A DNA stretch of 64,000 bases from Casimicrobiaceae bacterium (GCA_026646885.1 JAPKHK010000001.1:602501-666500), one strand, 5' to 3'; numbered from the stretch's first letter, positions 1 through 9,811 are shown. The notes: generated from the sequence alone by a model not told the origin. Made by a program: numbers and translations.

Positions 1-739
1 TCACCTCGGCTGCGCCGAGATGAGCCTGCGCCGAAACGCCGACGAATGCGGGCTTCACGTGAAGCCCGCATTCCTTCGTGTCGGCGTTTTCCCACCACCA
101 GCGCCCGGAGCGGGGGTGTTCACCGGGGGCGATGGCGCGGGTGCAGGGCGCGCAGCCGATGCTGGGAAAGCCGCGATCATGCAATGCGTTGTAAGGTACT
201 TCGTGGCGCCGCAAGTAGGACCAGATTTCGAAGTGCGACCACTCCAACAGCGGATTGAATTTGGTCAAGCCGAACACGGCGTCGTGTTCTTCGACTTCCA
301 CTTCGGTGCGCGTGGGGCTTTGTTCGCGCCTCAGGCCCGTGAGCCAGGCGCGCTTGTCGGCCAAGGCGCGACGCAGCGGCTCGACCTTACGCACTTCGCA
401 GCAGGACTTGCGTTGTGCGATGCTCTCGTAGAAGCCGTTGATGCCGTTGATCTTGACCAGGCGCTCGACCGCGCCGCCCTCAGGGAAGAACACTTTCACC
501 TTGGTGCGGTAACGTTCGCCGACTTTGGCCAGCAAGTCGTAGGTTTCCGGATGCAGGCGCCCGGTGTCGAGGGTGAACACCTCGATGCCCGGCGCATGCT
601 TGGCGATGAGGTCGAGCAGCACCATGTCCTCGGCGCCCAGGCTGGTGGCCAAGGCCGCCGGCTGGAACTCGCGCTCGATCTTTTGCAGGAGCGCAATGGC
701 TTGGGCCACTTTGGGGCCGAGCGTCTGGGTGTCAACCAT
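1..739 (-). CDS. cysH: APS/PAPS reductase (assimilatory), 3' end cut by window edge
   Basis: Reduces adenylyl sulfate (or its 3'-phospho form) to sulfite in assimilatory sulfate reduction, in the cytoplasm. The minus-strand reading frame opens with ATG at 739 and stays open to base 1, giving about 246 residues, so only the last few residues are missing. Visible marks: Cys113-Cys114 in KSCCEVRK and Cys196/Cys199 in GCAPCTRA, the four-cysteine set that holds a [4Fe-4S] cluster in the APS-preferring class, and the C-terminal ECGLH motif with the catalytic Cys224. The start overlaps the end of the DUF934 gene by 8 bp. The iron-sulfur cysteines favour APS over PAPS as substrate; this is family knowledge, not proven here. 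Confidence 0.93.
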   Translation of the reverse strand, partial: MVDTQTLGPKVAQAIALLQKIEREFQPAALATSLGAEDMVLLDLIAKHAPGIEVFTLDTGRLHPETYDLLAKVGERYRTKVKVFFPEGGAVERLVKINGINGFYESIAQRKSCCEVRKVEPLRRALADKRAWLTGLRREQSPTRTEVEVEEHDAVFGLTKFNPLLEWSHFEIWSYLRRHEVPYNALHDRGFPSIGCAPCTRAIAPGEHPRSGRWWWENADTKECGLHVKPAFVGVSAQAHLGAAEV

Positions 740-1250
740 GAATCGCCTCTTCGGAAAAACGGCGGCGGAACAGCGGCACCGGCCGCTCCACGCTCGCCTG
801 ATAGCCTTCAGAAAAATCATCGAGCGAACGCAAGGCGTCTTCGATGTCGCGATCGGCGCGCACGGCGAAGGCGTTGAAGCCGCAGCGCGAGAGATAAAAC
901 AACTGGTCTTTCAAGACCTCCCCCACCGCGCGCAACTCGCCGTGATAGCGATAGCGCTCGCGCAACAGTCGTGCCAAGCTGAAGCCGCGGCCGTCATTGT
1001 GTTTGCTGAAATCGATGGCGATGACCGACCAATACTTGGCATCCGCCGCCAACGCCGCGAGGTCGGCATCCACCGGCGCGACCACGCCAATGCAGCCTTC
1101 GTGCGCCAGCCAGCGCGCCCGATCGGTCACCCACCACGACAGCGCGATCAGCACGTCGTCTCGGGGTGCCACCCCTTCCGGGGCCTCAGGCCGCGACCAG
1201 GGATCGCTGACGATCTTGCGATCGAGAATGAGGCGCTGCACGCTGTTCAT
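732..1250 (-). CDS. DUF934 family protein, sulfite reductase-associated
   Basis: A 172-residue protein of the DUF934 family, which in proteobacteria is encoded between cysI and cysH and is thought to assist sulfite or nitrite reduction; its biochemical role is not settled. The start chosen is the ATG at 1250 (MNSVQRLILDRK), because the longer frame to 1331 lies inside cysI and does not look like the family N-terminus. The protein has no membrane segment. It overlaps the cysI 3' end by 65 bp and the cysH start by 8 bp, so translation of the three genes is probably coupled. Confidence 0.85.
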   Translation of the reverse strand: MNSVQRLILDRKIVSDPWSRPEAPEGVAPRDDVLIALSWWVTDRARWLAHEGCIGVVAPVDADLAALAADAKYWSVIAIDFSKHNDGRGFSLARLLRERYRYHGELRAVGEVLKDQLFYLSRCGFNAFAVRADRDIEDALRSLDDFSEGYQASVERPVPLFRRRFSEEAIHG

Positions 1251-2892
1251 AAACACGCTCTTTGAAAGGTTCGAGGCCGAGGCGCTCCACCGTTTCGATG
1301 AAACGCTCGTCCGGATGACGACGTTCGACAAAAACCGCGATCAGCCGCTCCACCGCATCGGCTACTTCGGTTTGCGGCAGCGAAGGCCCAAGCACTTTGC
1401 CCAGTTTGGCCGCCGTGCCCTGCTGACCACCGAGGGTGATCTGGTAAAACTCCTCGCCGTTTTTGTCCACACCCAAAATGCCGATGTGGCCCAGGTGGTG
1501 ATGCCCGCACGCATTGACGCAACCGGAGATGTTGAGGTCGATTTCGCCCAAATCGAACACGTAATCGAGGTCTTCGAAGCGCCGGCGGATGGCCTCGGCA
1601 ACGGGAATCGATTTCGCATTGGCAAGCGAGCAATAGTCGCCGCCCGGGCAGCAGACCAGATCGCTGATGAGCCCCACCGTGGGCGTGGCAAGACCGGCTT
1701 TCTTGGCCGCCTGCCAGACCGCGAAAAGATCGCTTTGCGGCACGTCGGCCAGCACGAGATTGTGTTCGTGCGAGACCCGCAGTTCGCCGAAACTGTGCCG
1801 CTCGGCCAAATCGGCGATCACTTCCATCTGCGCCGCCGTCACGTCGCCGGGCACGGTACGCGGCGCTTTCAAGGAGAGCGTAACGATGGCGTAACCCGGC
1901 ACTTTGTGATGATGGACGTTGCGCTCGAGCCAGCGGCCGAAGGCGGGGTCGACTTCGGCGGAACGCTGCAAGGCGCGGCTTTCGTCGGCAAGCTTCAAGT
2001 AGGCGGGCGCATCGAAATGCTGCGCCACGCGATGGAGTTCCGCCTCGGTGAGCGTGGCTGGACCATCACGCAAGTGCTGCCATTCCTCTTCGACGGCCTG
2101 GGCAAAAGCATCCGGGCCGAGATCTTTCACCAGGAACTTGATGCGCGCTTTCCATTTGTTGTCGCGGCGGCCATAGCGGTTGTAGAGCCGCAGGATGGCA
2201 TCGAGGTAGGTGAGCAAATGCCGCCAGGGCAGGAACTCGCGCATCACCGCGGCGATCATGGGCGTGCGGCCCAAACCGCCGCCCACCACCACTTGGAAAC
2301 CGACTTCGCCATCGTCGGCGCGGCGCGCGTAGAGGCCGATGTCGTGAATCATCGTGGCGACGCGGTCCTCGATGGCACCGCAGACCGCGATCTTGAACTT
2401 GCGCGGCAAGTAGGCGAACTCGGGGTTGAAAGTGGACCACTGGCGAATGATTTCGCAGAAAGGTCGCGGATCGACGATTTCGTCGCTCGCCACGCCGGCG
2501 AATTGATCGGTGCTCACGTTGCGCACGCAATTGCCGCTGGTTTGAATGGCGTGCAATTGCACCGTGGCCAATTCTTCGAGAATGTCGGGCACCGATTCCA
2601 GCCGCGGCCAATGAAACTGCATGTTGTGACGCGTGGTGAAATGGCCGTAGCCGCGATCGTATTTCCTCGCGATGTGCGCCAACTGGCGCAACTGGCGGCT
2701 TGCCAGCAGACCGTAGGGAATGGCGATGCGCAGCATGGGCGAGTGGCGCTGGATGTAGAGCCCGTTCTGCAAACGCAAGACCCGGAACTCGTCTTCACTC
2801 AGGTCGCCGGCGAGAAAGCGCCGCGTTTGATCGCGGAACTGCGTCACGCGCTCGTCGATCATCGCTTGGTCGTAGGGGTCGTAGCGGTACAT
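1186..2892 (-). CDS. cysI: Sulfite/nitrite reductase hemoprotein beta-component
   Basis: Six-electron reduction of sulfite to sulfide with siroheme and a [4Fe-4S] cluster; cytoplasmic. The 568 residues match the usual length of the single-chain proteobacterial CysI. The cluster and siroheme ligands are visible as a CCPGGDYC segment near residue 412 and SGCVNACGHHH near residue 460. The N-terminal half carries the typical GHFTTRHNMQFHWP substrate-side segment. The gene follows the TauE-like permease with a 9-bp gap and precedes DUF934 and cysH, giving an assimilatory sulfur operon. A nitrite-reducing role cannot be excluded from sequence alone, but the cysH neighbour argues for sulfite. Confidence 0.93.
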   Translation of the reverse strand: MYRYDPYDQAMIDERVTQFRDQTRRFLAGDLSEDEFRVLRLQNGLYIQRHSPMLRIAIPYGLLASRQLRQLAHIARKYDRGYGHFTTRHNMQFHWPRLESVPDILEELATVQLHAIQTSGNCVRNVSTDQFAGVASDEIVDPRPFCEIIRQWSTFNPEFAYLPRKFKIAVCGAIEDRVATMIHDIGLYARRADDGEVGFQVVVGGGLGRTPMIAAVMREFLPWRHLLTYLDAILRLYNRYGRRDNKWKARIKFLVKDLGPDAFAQAVEEEWQHLRDGPATLTEAELHRVAQHFDAPAYLKLADESRALQRSAEVDPAFGRWLERNVHHHKVPGYAIVTLSLKAPRTVPGDVTAAQMEVIADLAERHSFGELRVSHEHNLVLADVPQSDLFAVWQAAKKAGLATPTVGLISDLVCCPGGDYCSLANAKSIPVAEAIRRRFEDLDYVFDLGEIDLNISGCVNACGHHHLGHIGILGVDKNGEEFYQITLGGQQGTAAKLGKVLGPSLPQTEVADAVERLIAVFVERRHPDERFIETVERLGLEPFKERVYEQRAAPHSRSQDRQRSLVAA

Positions 2893-2901
2893 GCCGATAC
2901 C

Positions 2902-3699
2902 TCAAAGCACTAACTTGCCGCCAATCAGCAGCAATAGGGTGGCCAGCGCCGAGCGCAGGTAAATTTCCGGCACTTTGGCTGCCAGATGGCTGCCCAGATA
3001 GATGCCGGGCAAGGAGCCCGCCAAGAGCGCCAAGAGCAGGCTCCAATCGATGGTGCCCAGCGAAGCGTGGCCTAGACCAGCCACCAGCGTCAGCGGCACG
3101 GCGTGCGCGATGTCGGTGCCGACGATGCGCAAGGTGCTGAGGTGCGGAAAGAGAAAAAACAACAAGGCCACGCCCAGGGCACCGGCCCCCACCGACGAGA
3201 TCGTCACCAGCACGCCCAGCACCGCCCCCGCGGCGACCACGAGGCCCGGACGGCGCAGGCTACCCTGACCTTCGCCTGCGCCCATGCCCCAGCGCGCGCC
3301 GAGTTCTCGAATTCGACGCCGAAATAGAATGGCGATTGCCGTCAGAATGAGCGCCCCGCCCAGCGTGCTGGTAACCAAGCTCTCGAAATGCGAGCGCTGG
3401 ATGGCGAAATGGTGCAACGTCCAGACCATGGCTACGGACGCCGGCAGGCTCCCCAGGGCCAGAAAGCGCACCACCCGCCAGTCGATGGTTTGGCGCCGCG
3501 CGTTCACCCACACCCCCCCGCACTTAGTAATGGCGGCATACATAAGATCAGTGCCCACCGCCGTTGCCGGAGCGACGCCGAATCCGAGCACCAGCAGCGG
3601 CGTCATCAGCGAGCCGCCGCCCACGCCGGTGAGCCCGACGATCAATCCGACGACGAAACCAGACAGGGTTTGGATCAAGTCCACGCGCAGCCATCCCAA
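2902..3699 (-). CDS. TauE/SafE family sulfite exporter-like permease
   Basis: A 265-residue integral membrane protein of the TauE/SafE family, which moves small sulfur-containing anions (sulfite, sulfoacetate) or other organic anions across the inner membrane. About eight hydrophobic segments are visible, with the family's N-terminal GLTGVGGGSLMTPLL motif and a second GVL-type repeat in the C-terminal half. Being first in the cys operon suggests sulfite or sulfate handling. The listed start at 3699 is TTG; an in-frame GTG at 3684 with a better-placed purine stretch (GGGA) is an alternative that removes five residues. Confidence 0.85.
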   Translation of the reverse strand: MGWLRVDLIQTLSGFVVGLIVGLTGVGGGSLMTPLLVLGFGVAPATAVGTDLMYAAITKCGGVWVNARRQTIDWRVVRFLALGSLPASVAMVWTLHHFAIQRSHFESLVTSTLGGALILTAIAILFRRRIRELGARWGMGAGEGQGSLRRPGLVVAAGAVLGVLVTISSVGAGALGVALLFFLFPHLSTLRIVGTDIAHAVPLTLVAGLGHASLGTIDWSLLLALLAGSLPGIYLGSHLAAKVPEIYLRSALATLLLLIGGKLVL

Positions 3700-3780
3700 G
3701 GTCTGCCGCAGCGCACTTGCGGCGGCTGGAAAGGATGCTAGCAGCGGCTCTTTAGAAACCGAACGATTTTGTTCTCAGTT

Positions 3781-3803
3781 GAATATAGCGCGCGGTTATA
3801 TTC
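3781..3803. promoter_or_regulatory. 7-bp perfect dyad with LysR-type T-N11-A spacing upstream of the cys operon
   Basis: GAATATA (3781-3787) and TATATTC (3797-3803) are exact inverted repeats separated by 9 bp. T3786 and A3798 are 11 bases apart, the T-N11-A arrangement used by LysR-family activators. It lies about 80-105 bp upstream of the TauE-like gene start and overlaps the stop codon of the helicase gene. CysB or a Cbl-like regulator would be the natural candidate; that identity is inference. Confidence 0.4.
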
Positions 3804-6800
3804 GAGAAGCCTGCCAAGGCCACTCCCGCCAGCCCTGCAAGCGCGGAAAATACAGCCCCAAGCGGATCGGCCGGCTTTCCCGACCGGCGAGCAGTCGCGC
3901 GTAACGCTCCAATTGCGGCGCATAACGCTGCCGCTCGGCATCGAGAAAGGCGTCACGGTCTGGCCCACTGTGGATACCGGTCTTGTAATCGACGATCCAG
4001 CGCGTGCCCTGCGCGACGAAGCTGCGATCGATTTGCACCCGCAGGAGGCCGCCATCGACCCAGCCGCTCAATGCCCATTCGCAGCGCGCATCGGCGTGAC
4101 CAGCGGAGAGCACCCATGCGCCGCGCGCATCGGCCAGCGTTCCCTGCAAGCCTTGCAGCACGCTGTCCAGCGCATCTTCTTGGCGCCCGCCGACCAGACC
4201 TTCCGCGCGCAGTAGAGCGCGGGCCGGGCCGCGCAGAGAGTTCACCCGGTCGCGACCCCATTGCTCCGCCCCCTCTTCCCCGATGAGTTGCAGCAAGCGG
4301 TGGGTAGCGACTCCGATCGCCCGTGCCTCTTCCTGTGCCCAGTCGAAGGGCGGCAGCTGCCATGTAGGCGGCAATTCCAACGCAGCCACTGGCTCGCTAT
4401 CCGGCCAGCACGGCAGGGGCGAATCCACGGCCAGACGCCGCAGTGGTCGAACCATGCAGGCCGGGGAAGATGCCGTGGACGCGCCCGCAACTACGATCTC
4501 TTGCGCCAGCACCTCATCCTTGACTGCTTCCCAGATGCGACGCAGCAGGCTGCCTTTGGCGGGCAGCGGCTCCTTGGCCGTAGTGGCTTCGGGCAGCACG
4601 GCGCACAAGTGCAGGACACGACGCGCCCGGGTCAGGGCCACATAGAGTAGTCGCAGCGTTTCCGCATCGTCATCGGCCGCTTCCAGACTCTCCAGCGCCA
4701 AGTTCGCCGCTTCTTTGCCATCACTGCGATTGGCCGCCGGAGCCAGCAGCAAACCAGCTCCTGGCTCCACGCGCCATTGCAGCAAGGGCGCCGGAGATGA
4801 GGGTGCCTGTCGATCCAGGCCCGGAATGATCACGGTATCGAATTCTAGTCCTTTGGCCTTGTGCACGGTCATGACCCGCAAGCGCGTGGCGTGGGGAGAA
4901 ACCGGAGCATGAAGCGCCTCGATTTGCGCGGCGAAAGCGCCAAACTCGGGCAGGTCGCCGGCTTGTGAGTAGCCGCTGAGGGTGGTGAAAAAGAGTTGCG
5001 CCGCGGCTCGTTCGTCGGCCTCGAGCAATGCCGGACCTCCCAGCGCCAGCCACACACCTTCAAGCAAAGGGGCCAGCGCCTGGCGTCCCCGACGCAACAG
5101 CGCCGGTTCGAATACGTCCAGGAACCGCATGAGCCGGCCCTCGCCCTCTGGGGAGAGCTGCCCCGCTGCCGTGCTCAGTTGCGCCGGCGTCCAGGCGCTC
5201 GTTTCCGCCGCCGCGGTAAGTCGGGTGAGATCGGCGAGATCCAAACCCACCCAAGGGGCGTGCAAGAGGGCCAGCCACGCGAGTCGATCGGCCGGACGCA
5301 AAAAAGCGCGCGTCAGCATGAAGAGATCCTGAATGACCGCGAGGCCGCCCAACTGATCCACCTCCACCGCTTGGTAAGGTATGCCTGCTGCCTTCAGCGC
5401 CGGCACGATGGCACCGAGGTGGCGGCGCGCGCGCACCAGTATCGCCACCTCGCCCGCATGGTCTGCGGCCAGCGCCGCCTGAACGAGTTCCACCACCCGC
5501 TCCGCCTCGGCTTGCGCGTCAGCGCAGCGGTGCCATTGTGCGCCGGCAGCCGGGCCGCCGTTCTGCGCAATGGCCGGCACGAAGAGCATGCTCTTGTCCG
5601 AGGAACCGAGCGTGCCAAAGAGCTGGTTGACCCAATCAACCAGGCCCGTTGTTGAGCGGAAGTTCGCCCGGAGCGCTCGTCGTCCGAGTGTCAGCGGTCC
5701 GATGCCGATGTCGATCGCCCGCCGAAACAGCTCCACTCTTGCATGGCGGAACCGATAGATCGATTGCATGCCATCGCCCACCAGGAACAGGCTGCGCCCA
5801 TCGCCCGCGCTCCAGCCCGCAGTGAGGCACTCCAGCAGCTCCACTTGCAGTTGCGAGGTGTCCTGGAACTCGTCCACCAGGATGTGCCGAATGCGATAGT
5901 CGAGCGCCAGCAAGAGATCGGTCGGCTGGTCGGGACTGCCCAGGGCCTGGCGCGCCGCCAGCGCCACTTCGGTGAAATCGACGGCGCCGCGCTCGCGAAA
6001 CACTAGGCTCAGCTCCGCTGCGGCATGTCGCAGCAGCGCGAGCACGGCTTCGACGCGCGCCCAGGTCGCGGCACTGAATTCCGGCTCGGGCAGTTGTCCG
6101 GCAAGACCAAGCGCCGCCGCGGCGTCGCCACTCAAGGCCGCGCTCAAAGCTTCGCAACTTTGGCGCAGCGCGACCCGCCGCTTTTTCTCCTCACCGCTCG
6201 CCTCGCCTGCCGGCAGTACACCTTGGGCACGACGAAAGGCGCGACGCGGTGCCCCCTCGTTGGTGAGCAGCAGTTCCGCCAGTCCTCGCCAAGCCGGCAG
6301 GGCATCGATGCGCGCCTCGGGCAGCCCCGTGCAATCGGCCAAGGCGCCCAAGGCACTCTGGCCATCGGCCAGCCCTGCGGCCACCGCTGGCAGCACCTGC
6401 GCCAACGTGTCGGCAGGCAGATGGGCAAGTGCTTCCTGGGCGAGCCGTAGCCGCGCGACGACCATCTTCTTGAAAGCCGCTTCGGCGTGGCTGCGCAAAT
6501 CTTCCCCCAAGGGCACGATTTCGCGCAGCCACTGCTCGCGCCGCGCGAGCATGCTGGCGAGACCTTCGAGCACAGCGTCGACTCTGTTGTCGAGCTGAGG
6601 TAACAACGCTTCCCAAGCCTCCCGGGGACCGCGCTCGAAACAGCGCCGAGCGGCGTCGCGATAAAGTGGGTACGCGTCGTCGCTGCTCGGATAGACTCCG
6701 CCGAGCCCGGCGCTCAGGGGATGACGCTTCGCCAGCATGGCGCAGAAGGCGTCGAGCGTTTGCACGCGCAGGCGCTGGGGGTGTTGCCGCAAATTCCAGC

Positions 6801-7125
6801 CCTGCGCCTGGTCCTGCGCGAGAGCGCGCAGCGCCAGTGTGCGCGTCGCCTGCTCGTGCATATCGCGCACCGGCTGTTCCGAGGCCGCCGCGGCAAGCGC
6901 GTTCAGGACGCGGCTCTGCATTTCCCCCGCGGCCTTGCGCGTGAAAGTGATGGCAAGAATTTCTTCGGGTTGCGCCGCTTGTGCGAGCAGCATCAGCACA
7001 CGCTGGACGAGCAAGCCGGTCTTGCCCGAACCGGCCGGTGCCTTGAGCGCGAACGATCTTTCGGGCGCGAGCACCGCCGCGCGTTCGGTTTGATCAGGAG
7101 GCAGCGTCGGCGTCATCGGCCTCAT
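3796..7125 (-). CDS. UvrD/AddA-type helicase with C-terminal PD-(D/E)XK nuclease
   Basis: ATP-driven DNA helicase-nuclease for double-strand-break processing, the RecB/AddA-like partner of the adjacent nuclease. Of the 1109 residues, the Walker A (APAGSGKT, about 29-37) opens the first RecA fold; motif Ia TFTRKAAGEM, motif II DEFQDTSQ, motif III GDGMQSIYRFR, motif V MTVHKAKGLEFD and motif VI YVALTRAR follow in order. The C-terminus has IVDYKTG and QLERY, the PD-(D/E)XK nuclease core with its Q-x3-Y helix. The gene overlaps its upstream partner by 32 bp, so they probably form one complex. Either ATG 7125 or ATG 7116 may be the start. Confidence 0.92.
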   Translation of the reverse strand: MRPMTPTLPPDQTERAAVLAPERSFALKAPAGSGKTGLLVQRVLMLLAQAAQPEEILAITFTRKAAGEMQSRVLNALAAAASEQPVRDMHEQATRTLALRALAQDQAQGWNLRQHPQRLRVQTLDAFCAMLAKRHPLSAGLGGVYPSSDDAYPLYRDAARRCFERGPREAWEALLPQLDNRVDAVLEGLASMLARREQWLREIVPLGEDLRSHAEAAFKKMVVARLRLAQEALAHLPADTLAQVLPAVAAGLADGQSALGALADCTGLPEARIDALPAWRGLAELLLTNEGAPRRAFRRAQGVLPAGEASGEEKKRRVALRQSCEALSAALSGDAAAALGLAGQLPEPEFSAATWARVEAVLALLRHAAAELSLVFRERGAVDFTEVALAARQALGSPDQPTDLLLALDYRIRHILVDEFQDTSQLQVELLECLTAGWSAGDGRSLFLVGDGMQSIYRFRHARVELFRRAIDIGIGPLTLGRRALRANFRSTTGLVDWVNQLFGTLGSSDKSMLFVPAIAQNGGPAAGAQWHRCADAQAEAERVVELVQAALAADHAGEVAILVRARRHLGAIVPALKAAGIPYQAVEVDQLGGLAVIQDLFMLTRAFLRPADRLAWLALLHAPWVGLDLADLTRLTAAAETSAWTPAQLSTAAGQLSPEGEGRLMRFLDVFEPALLRRGRQALAPLLEGVWLALGGPALLEADERAAAQLFFTTLSGYSQAGDLPEFGAFAAQIEALHAPVSPHATRLRVMTVHKAKGLEFDTVIIPGLDRQAPSSPAPLLQWRVEPGAGLLLAPAANRSDGKEAANLALESLEAADDDAETLRLLYVALTRARRVLHLCAVLPEATTAKEPLPAKGSLLRRIWEAVKDEVLAQEIVVAGASTASSPACMVRPLRRLAVDSPLPCWPDSEPVAALELPPTWQLPPFDWAQEEARAIGVATHRLLQLIGEEGAEQWGRDRVNSLRGPARALLRAEGLVGGRQEDALDSVLQGLQGTLADARGAWVLSAGHADARCEWALSGWVDGGLLRVQIDRSFVAQGTRWIVDYKTGIHSGPDRDAFLDAERQRYAPQLERYARLLAGRESRPIRLGLYFPRLQGWREWPWQASRI

Positions 7126-9796
7126 CCATGTCTGAGTTCAGAGGTTGCGCGCCGCGCTGCTCGGCGATACGGCACAGCGCCGGCAGCGCGCAGGTTTGGC
7201 AAGTGCGCACGCCCCGCCGCGGCGCCAGGCGCGCGTCACCGCCGCCATAGTCGCGGGCCAGGCGCTCGATTTCACCTCGCCAAAACTCGGTGAGTTCCCT
7301 CCAAGTGGCGGCCCGGTTGCTTTGCGCCCCCGATTTGACGGGTGTGAGCGCGGGCCAGATGGTTGGGTCCGCAGCCAGACCCTCGACTTTGCAACCGGTG
7401 CGCAGCACCCGGCCGATGGCCAAGGCGGCCACCTGCCCGGAGGGTTCGATCAGTGCGTAGAGGGGTAGCTGCACCGCGCCCAGCGGCGCGTCCAACCAGT
7501 CCGCGAGAGTGCTGCCCGCGCCAGTTTTGTAGTCGATGATCAAGCGCCGCTGATCCGCGAGTTCGTCGATGCGATCGGGGCGCAAGCGCAGGCTCAAGCC
7601 TTCGATCGAAAAATCGATGGCGGTTTCGGTGGCTTGCACGGCGAAATCCGGACGCGCTTCTTCGAGCTTCAGCCACTGCGCCAGCAACAATTTCAGGCAG
7701 GCCGCCTCGGTGCCCAACACGAACTCTGGAAGACTGCGCCAACGCGGCTCACCCAAGCGCTCCAGAGCAAAGGCCACGGCGGCATCAACGCGCATATCCC
7801 GCGCCCCCGGCGCAAGATCGACGAGCGCTTGGCGGCTGCGCAGTTCCTGCCAAAAACGCGCCAGAGCCCAATGCACGAGCTTGCCCCGCTCTTGCGAACT
7901 TAGCCCAGCGCCGGCGCCGGGCCACGATTCGGCGCCCAGGCGATAACGGCCATAGGCTTGGAATGGGCACTGCGCTTGCGCATCCAGGGTGCCACTCGAA
8001 ACGCGGGCGAGTTCCGCACTAACCAACGGCAGGCCAACTTCGGCGCGCGCGTCTTCGCAGCGTGCGACTTTCGCCACGGCGGCCAGCGGGCCCATTGGCG
8101 CAATCGTTTCGAGAAGCCTCGGAGCGTTCGGCCAGTCGGCCCAAAGCGGACTCGCCACCAGGAGTTCCTCGCCCTCGGAGAGCGGCCGGCTGAAGACCGC
8201 GGCACCGGTCGCTCCCAGGTAGCCGCGCAGCCGCGCCCGGGCCGCGGAGAGCGCCGCCTCGGCGCTGGCTTGGGGCAGGGCTCGCCGCTTCTGCCAAACG
8301 ATCGGCAGGAAGGGATTGGGCGCGGCGTCCGGTGGCCAGACTCCCGCTTGCAGGCCGGTGACCCACAGCGCGTCCAAACACTGCCCGGCGGCTTCCAAAG
8401 GACCCAGAATCGCAACGCGCGCGCCCTGCCCCTCTGGCTGAAAAAGCGTCTCCCGCGCCGCCTGCCTGAGGCTTGCCAGAGCGCTTTCGCGCTTGACCGG
8501 GCCCATCAGCGTATCGAGGTTCTTCCAATCATCGAGCAAACGGACCCAGGCTTCCCGCGCTTGAAATTCGGCGCTGTTCAGGCTCGCCTCTCCGGGCCAA
8601 CCCAGCGCGGCGAGTTCTTGCTCCCACTGCTTGCGCCAGGCGCTGGGCAGCTGCCGCGCCGGACTGGCATCGAGCTGGGCGAGCCATAGGCCGAGCGCCT
8701 GGGCCAGTACCGGTGCCTGCTGGCGCAGGCGGCACTGCTGCAAGGTCTGCCCGAGGCTCAGCGCGCTGATCCCCGCTTCGGCAAGGGCGCGCTCCAGTGC
8801 ACCGCGCGCCCGCCGATCTTCGGCATCGCCGGCCAGATATGGCGAGCGCAGCAGCGCCGCCCAGCGCTCCAGCGCCAAGCCCTGGCGCGCCCAAGAAAGC
8901 GCCTCCAGCGCCACGGCGATGAGCGGCTGGTCGGCGAGGGGTTCACCCAAAGAAATCTCGAAGGCCGACCGCGACGCCTCCCAAGGCGCCAGCATCCAAG
9001 CAGGAGCCAGGGCTTCTCGGAAGGCGCGCAGAACTTCCTCGCGCCGCTGCGCAAGATTTGCCACCACCACGCCAATGCGAGCCTCGGGGTCGCGGCGCAT
9101 CCACTCTGCCGCCCAGGCAGCCGCGGCGCCGAACTCCGCCTGCGCATCGACGAAGGTGGCCAAGCGCGGTTCCGCGCCAGGGGCCGGCGAAGGCACGACT
9201 TCGAGCGCGCAACCCTCCGCCGCCAGCTTCGCCAGCAAGCGCTCCTGCTGCGCGGTGAAGCGCTCGAAACCGATCAGGCGCAGGCTTGCCGGCAGAGCCG
9301 GCCGCAACTCGGGCAATAGATGCAGCAGCGCGGTCGCCAAACGCGCGGCATCGATCCAGCGTTCCGCCTGACAGCGCTTCTCGAATTGCTCCGCCCAGGT
9401 GCGAAAGCGCTCCGGCCCTTGGCCGGGCGATCCGCTCAGGACCTCGCGCCAGTGCGACTCTTCCGCGTGCAGCGTTCGCCAGGCCAGCATCGCCTCGGGC
9501 GTGACGCGGGCCGCGGGAAGCAAAGGGTCCAGGGCATCGCTCGCCGCGATGATCGCTTCCCAGAGTGTGCTTTCTTCAAGCCGCGACAATAGCCGCGGCG
9601 GCGCGGCGTCGCTCGCGGTTCGCGTGAGAGCCTCGCGCCATAGCTGCGCCAGCCAAGCGTCCCAAGGCAGAATCCGTGGTGTTTCCCAAACCGTGCGACC
9701 CGCCGCCAACTGCGTCCGAGCGAATTCCTCTTCGAGCGCGCGCGCCAGGCGGCGGTTCGGAGTGAGGGTCAGAGAGCCCAGAGCGATCTGCGACAT
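7094..9796 (-). CDS. AddB-like PD-(D/E)XK nuclease, probable DNA repair protein
   Basis: A 900-residue partner of the downstream helicase, matching the proteobacterial repair nuclease family often annotated TIGR03623. The N-terminus (LTLTPNRRLARALEEEFA) is the degenerate helicase-like start seen in AddB-type subunits, without a convincing Walker A. The C-terminal third holds the nuclease core IIDYKTGAGSTLADW with QLPLYAL, and a late cysteine set (CQTCALPALC) that, with an earlier Cys in DAQAQCPFQAY, is the layout used to bind an Fe-S cluster in AddB-type nucleases. Starts 15 bp after SirB2 ends. Confidence 0.88.
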   Translation of the reverse strand: MSQIALGSLTLTPNRRLARALEEEFARTQLAAGRTVWETPRILPWDAWLAQLWREALTRTASDAAPPRLLSRLEESTLWEAIIAASDALDPLLPAARVTPEAMLAWRTLHAEESHWREVLSGSPGQGPERFRTWAEQFEKRCQAERWIDAARLATALLHLLPELRPALPASLRLIGFERFTAQQERLLAKLAAEGCALEVVPSPAPGAEPRLATFVDAQAEFGAAAAWAAEWMRRDPEARIGVVVANLAQRREEVLRAFREALAPAWMLAPWEASRSAFEISLGEPLADQPLIAVALEALSWARQGLALERWAALLRSPYLAGDAEDRRARGALERALAEAGISALSLGQTLQQCRLRQQAPVLAQALGLWLAQLDASPARQLPSAWRKQWEQELAALGWPGEASLNSAEFQAREAWVRLLDDWKNLDTLMGPVKRESALASLRQAARETLFQPEGQGARVAILGPLEAAGQCLDALWVTGLQAGVWPPDAAPNPFLPIVWQKRRALPQASAEAALSAARARLRGYLGATGAAVFSRPLSEGEELLVASPLWADWPNAPRLLETIAPMGPLAAVAKVARCEDARAEVGLPLVSAELARVSSGTLDAQAQCPFQAYGRYRLGAESWPGAGAGLSSQERGKLVHWALARFWQELRSRQALVDLAPGARDMRVDAAVAFALERLGEPRWRSLPEFVLGTEAACLKLLLAQWLKLEEARPDFAVQATETAIDFSIEGLSLRLRPDRIDELADQRRLIIDYKTGAGSTLADWLDAPLGAVQLPLYALIEPSGQVAALAIGRVLRTGCKVEGLAADPTIWPALTPVKSGAQSNRAATWRELTEFWRGEIERLARDYGGGDARLAPRRGVRTCQTCALPALCRIAEQRGAQPLNSDMDEADDADAAS

Positions 9797-9811
9797 GGCC
9801 GTCGCCCGAGC

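Noticed and set aside
20-877. Plus-strand open frame of 285 codons at the left end
   Set aside because: It is opposite to cysH, which carries the Cys-Cys, GCAPC and ECGLH motifs on the minus strand.
997-2913. Long plus-strand open frame of 638 codons
   Set aside because: It is the antisense of cysI; cysI has unmistakable family motifs, while this frame has none. Long antisense frames are expected in high-GC DNA.
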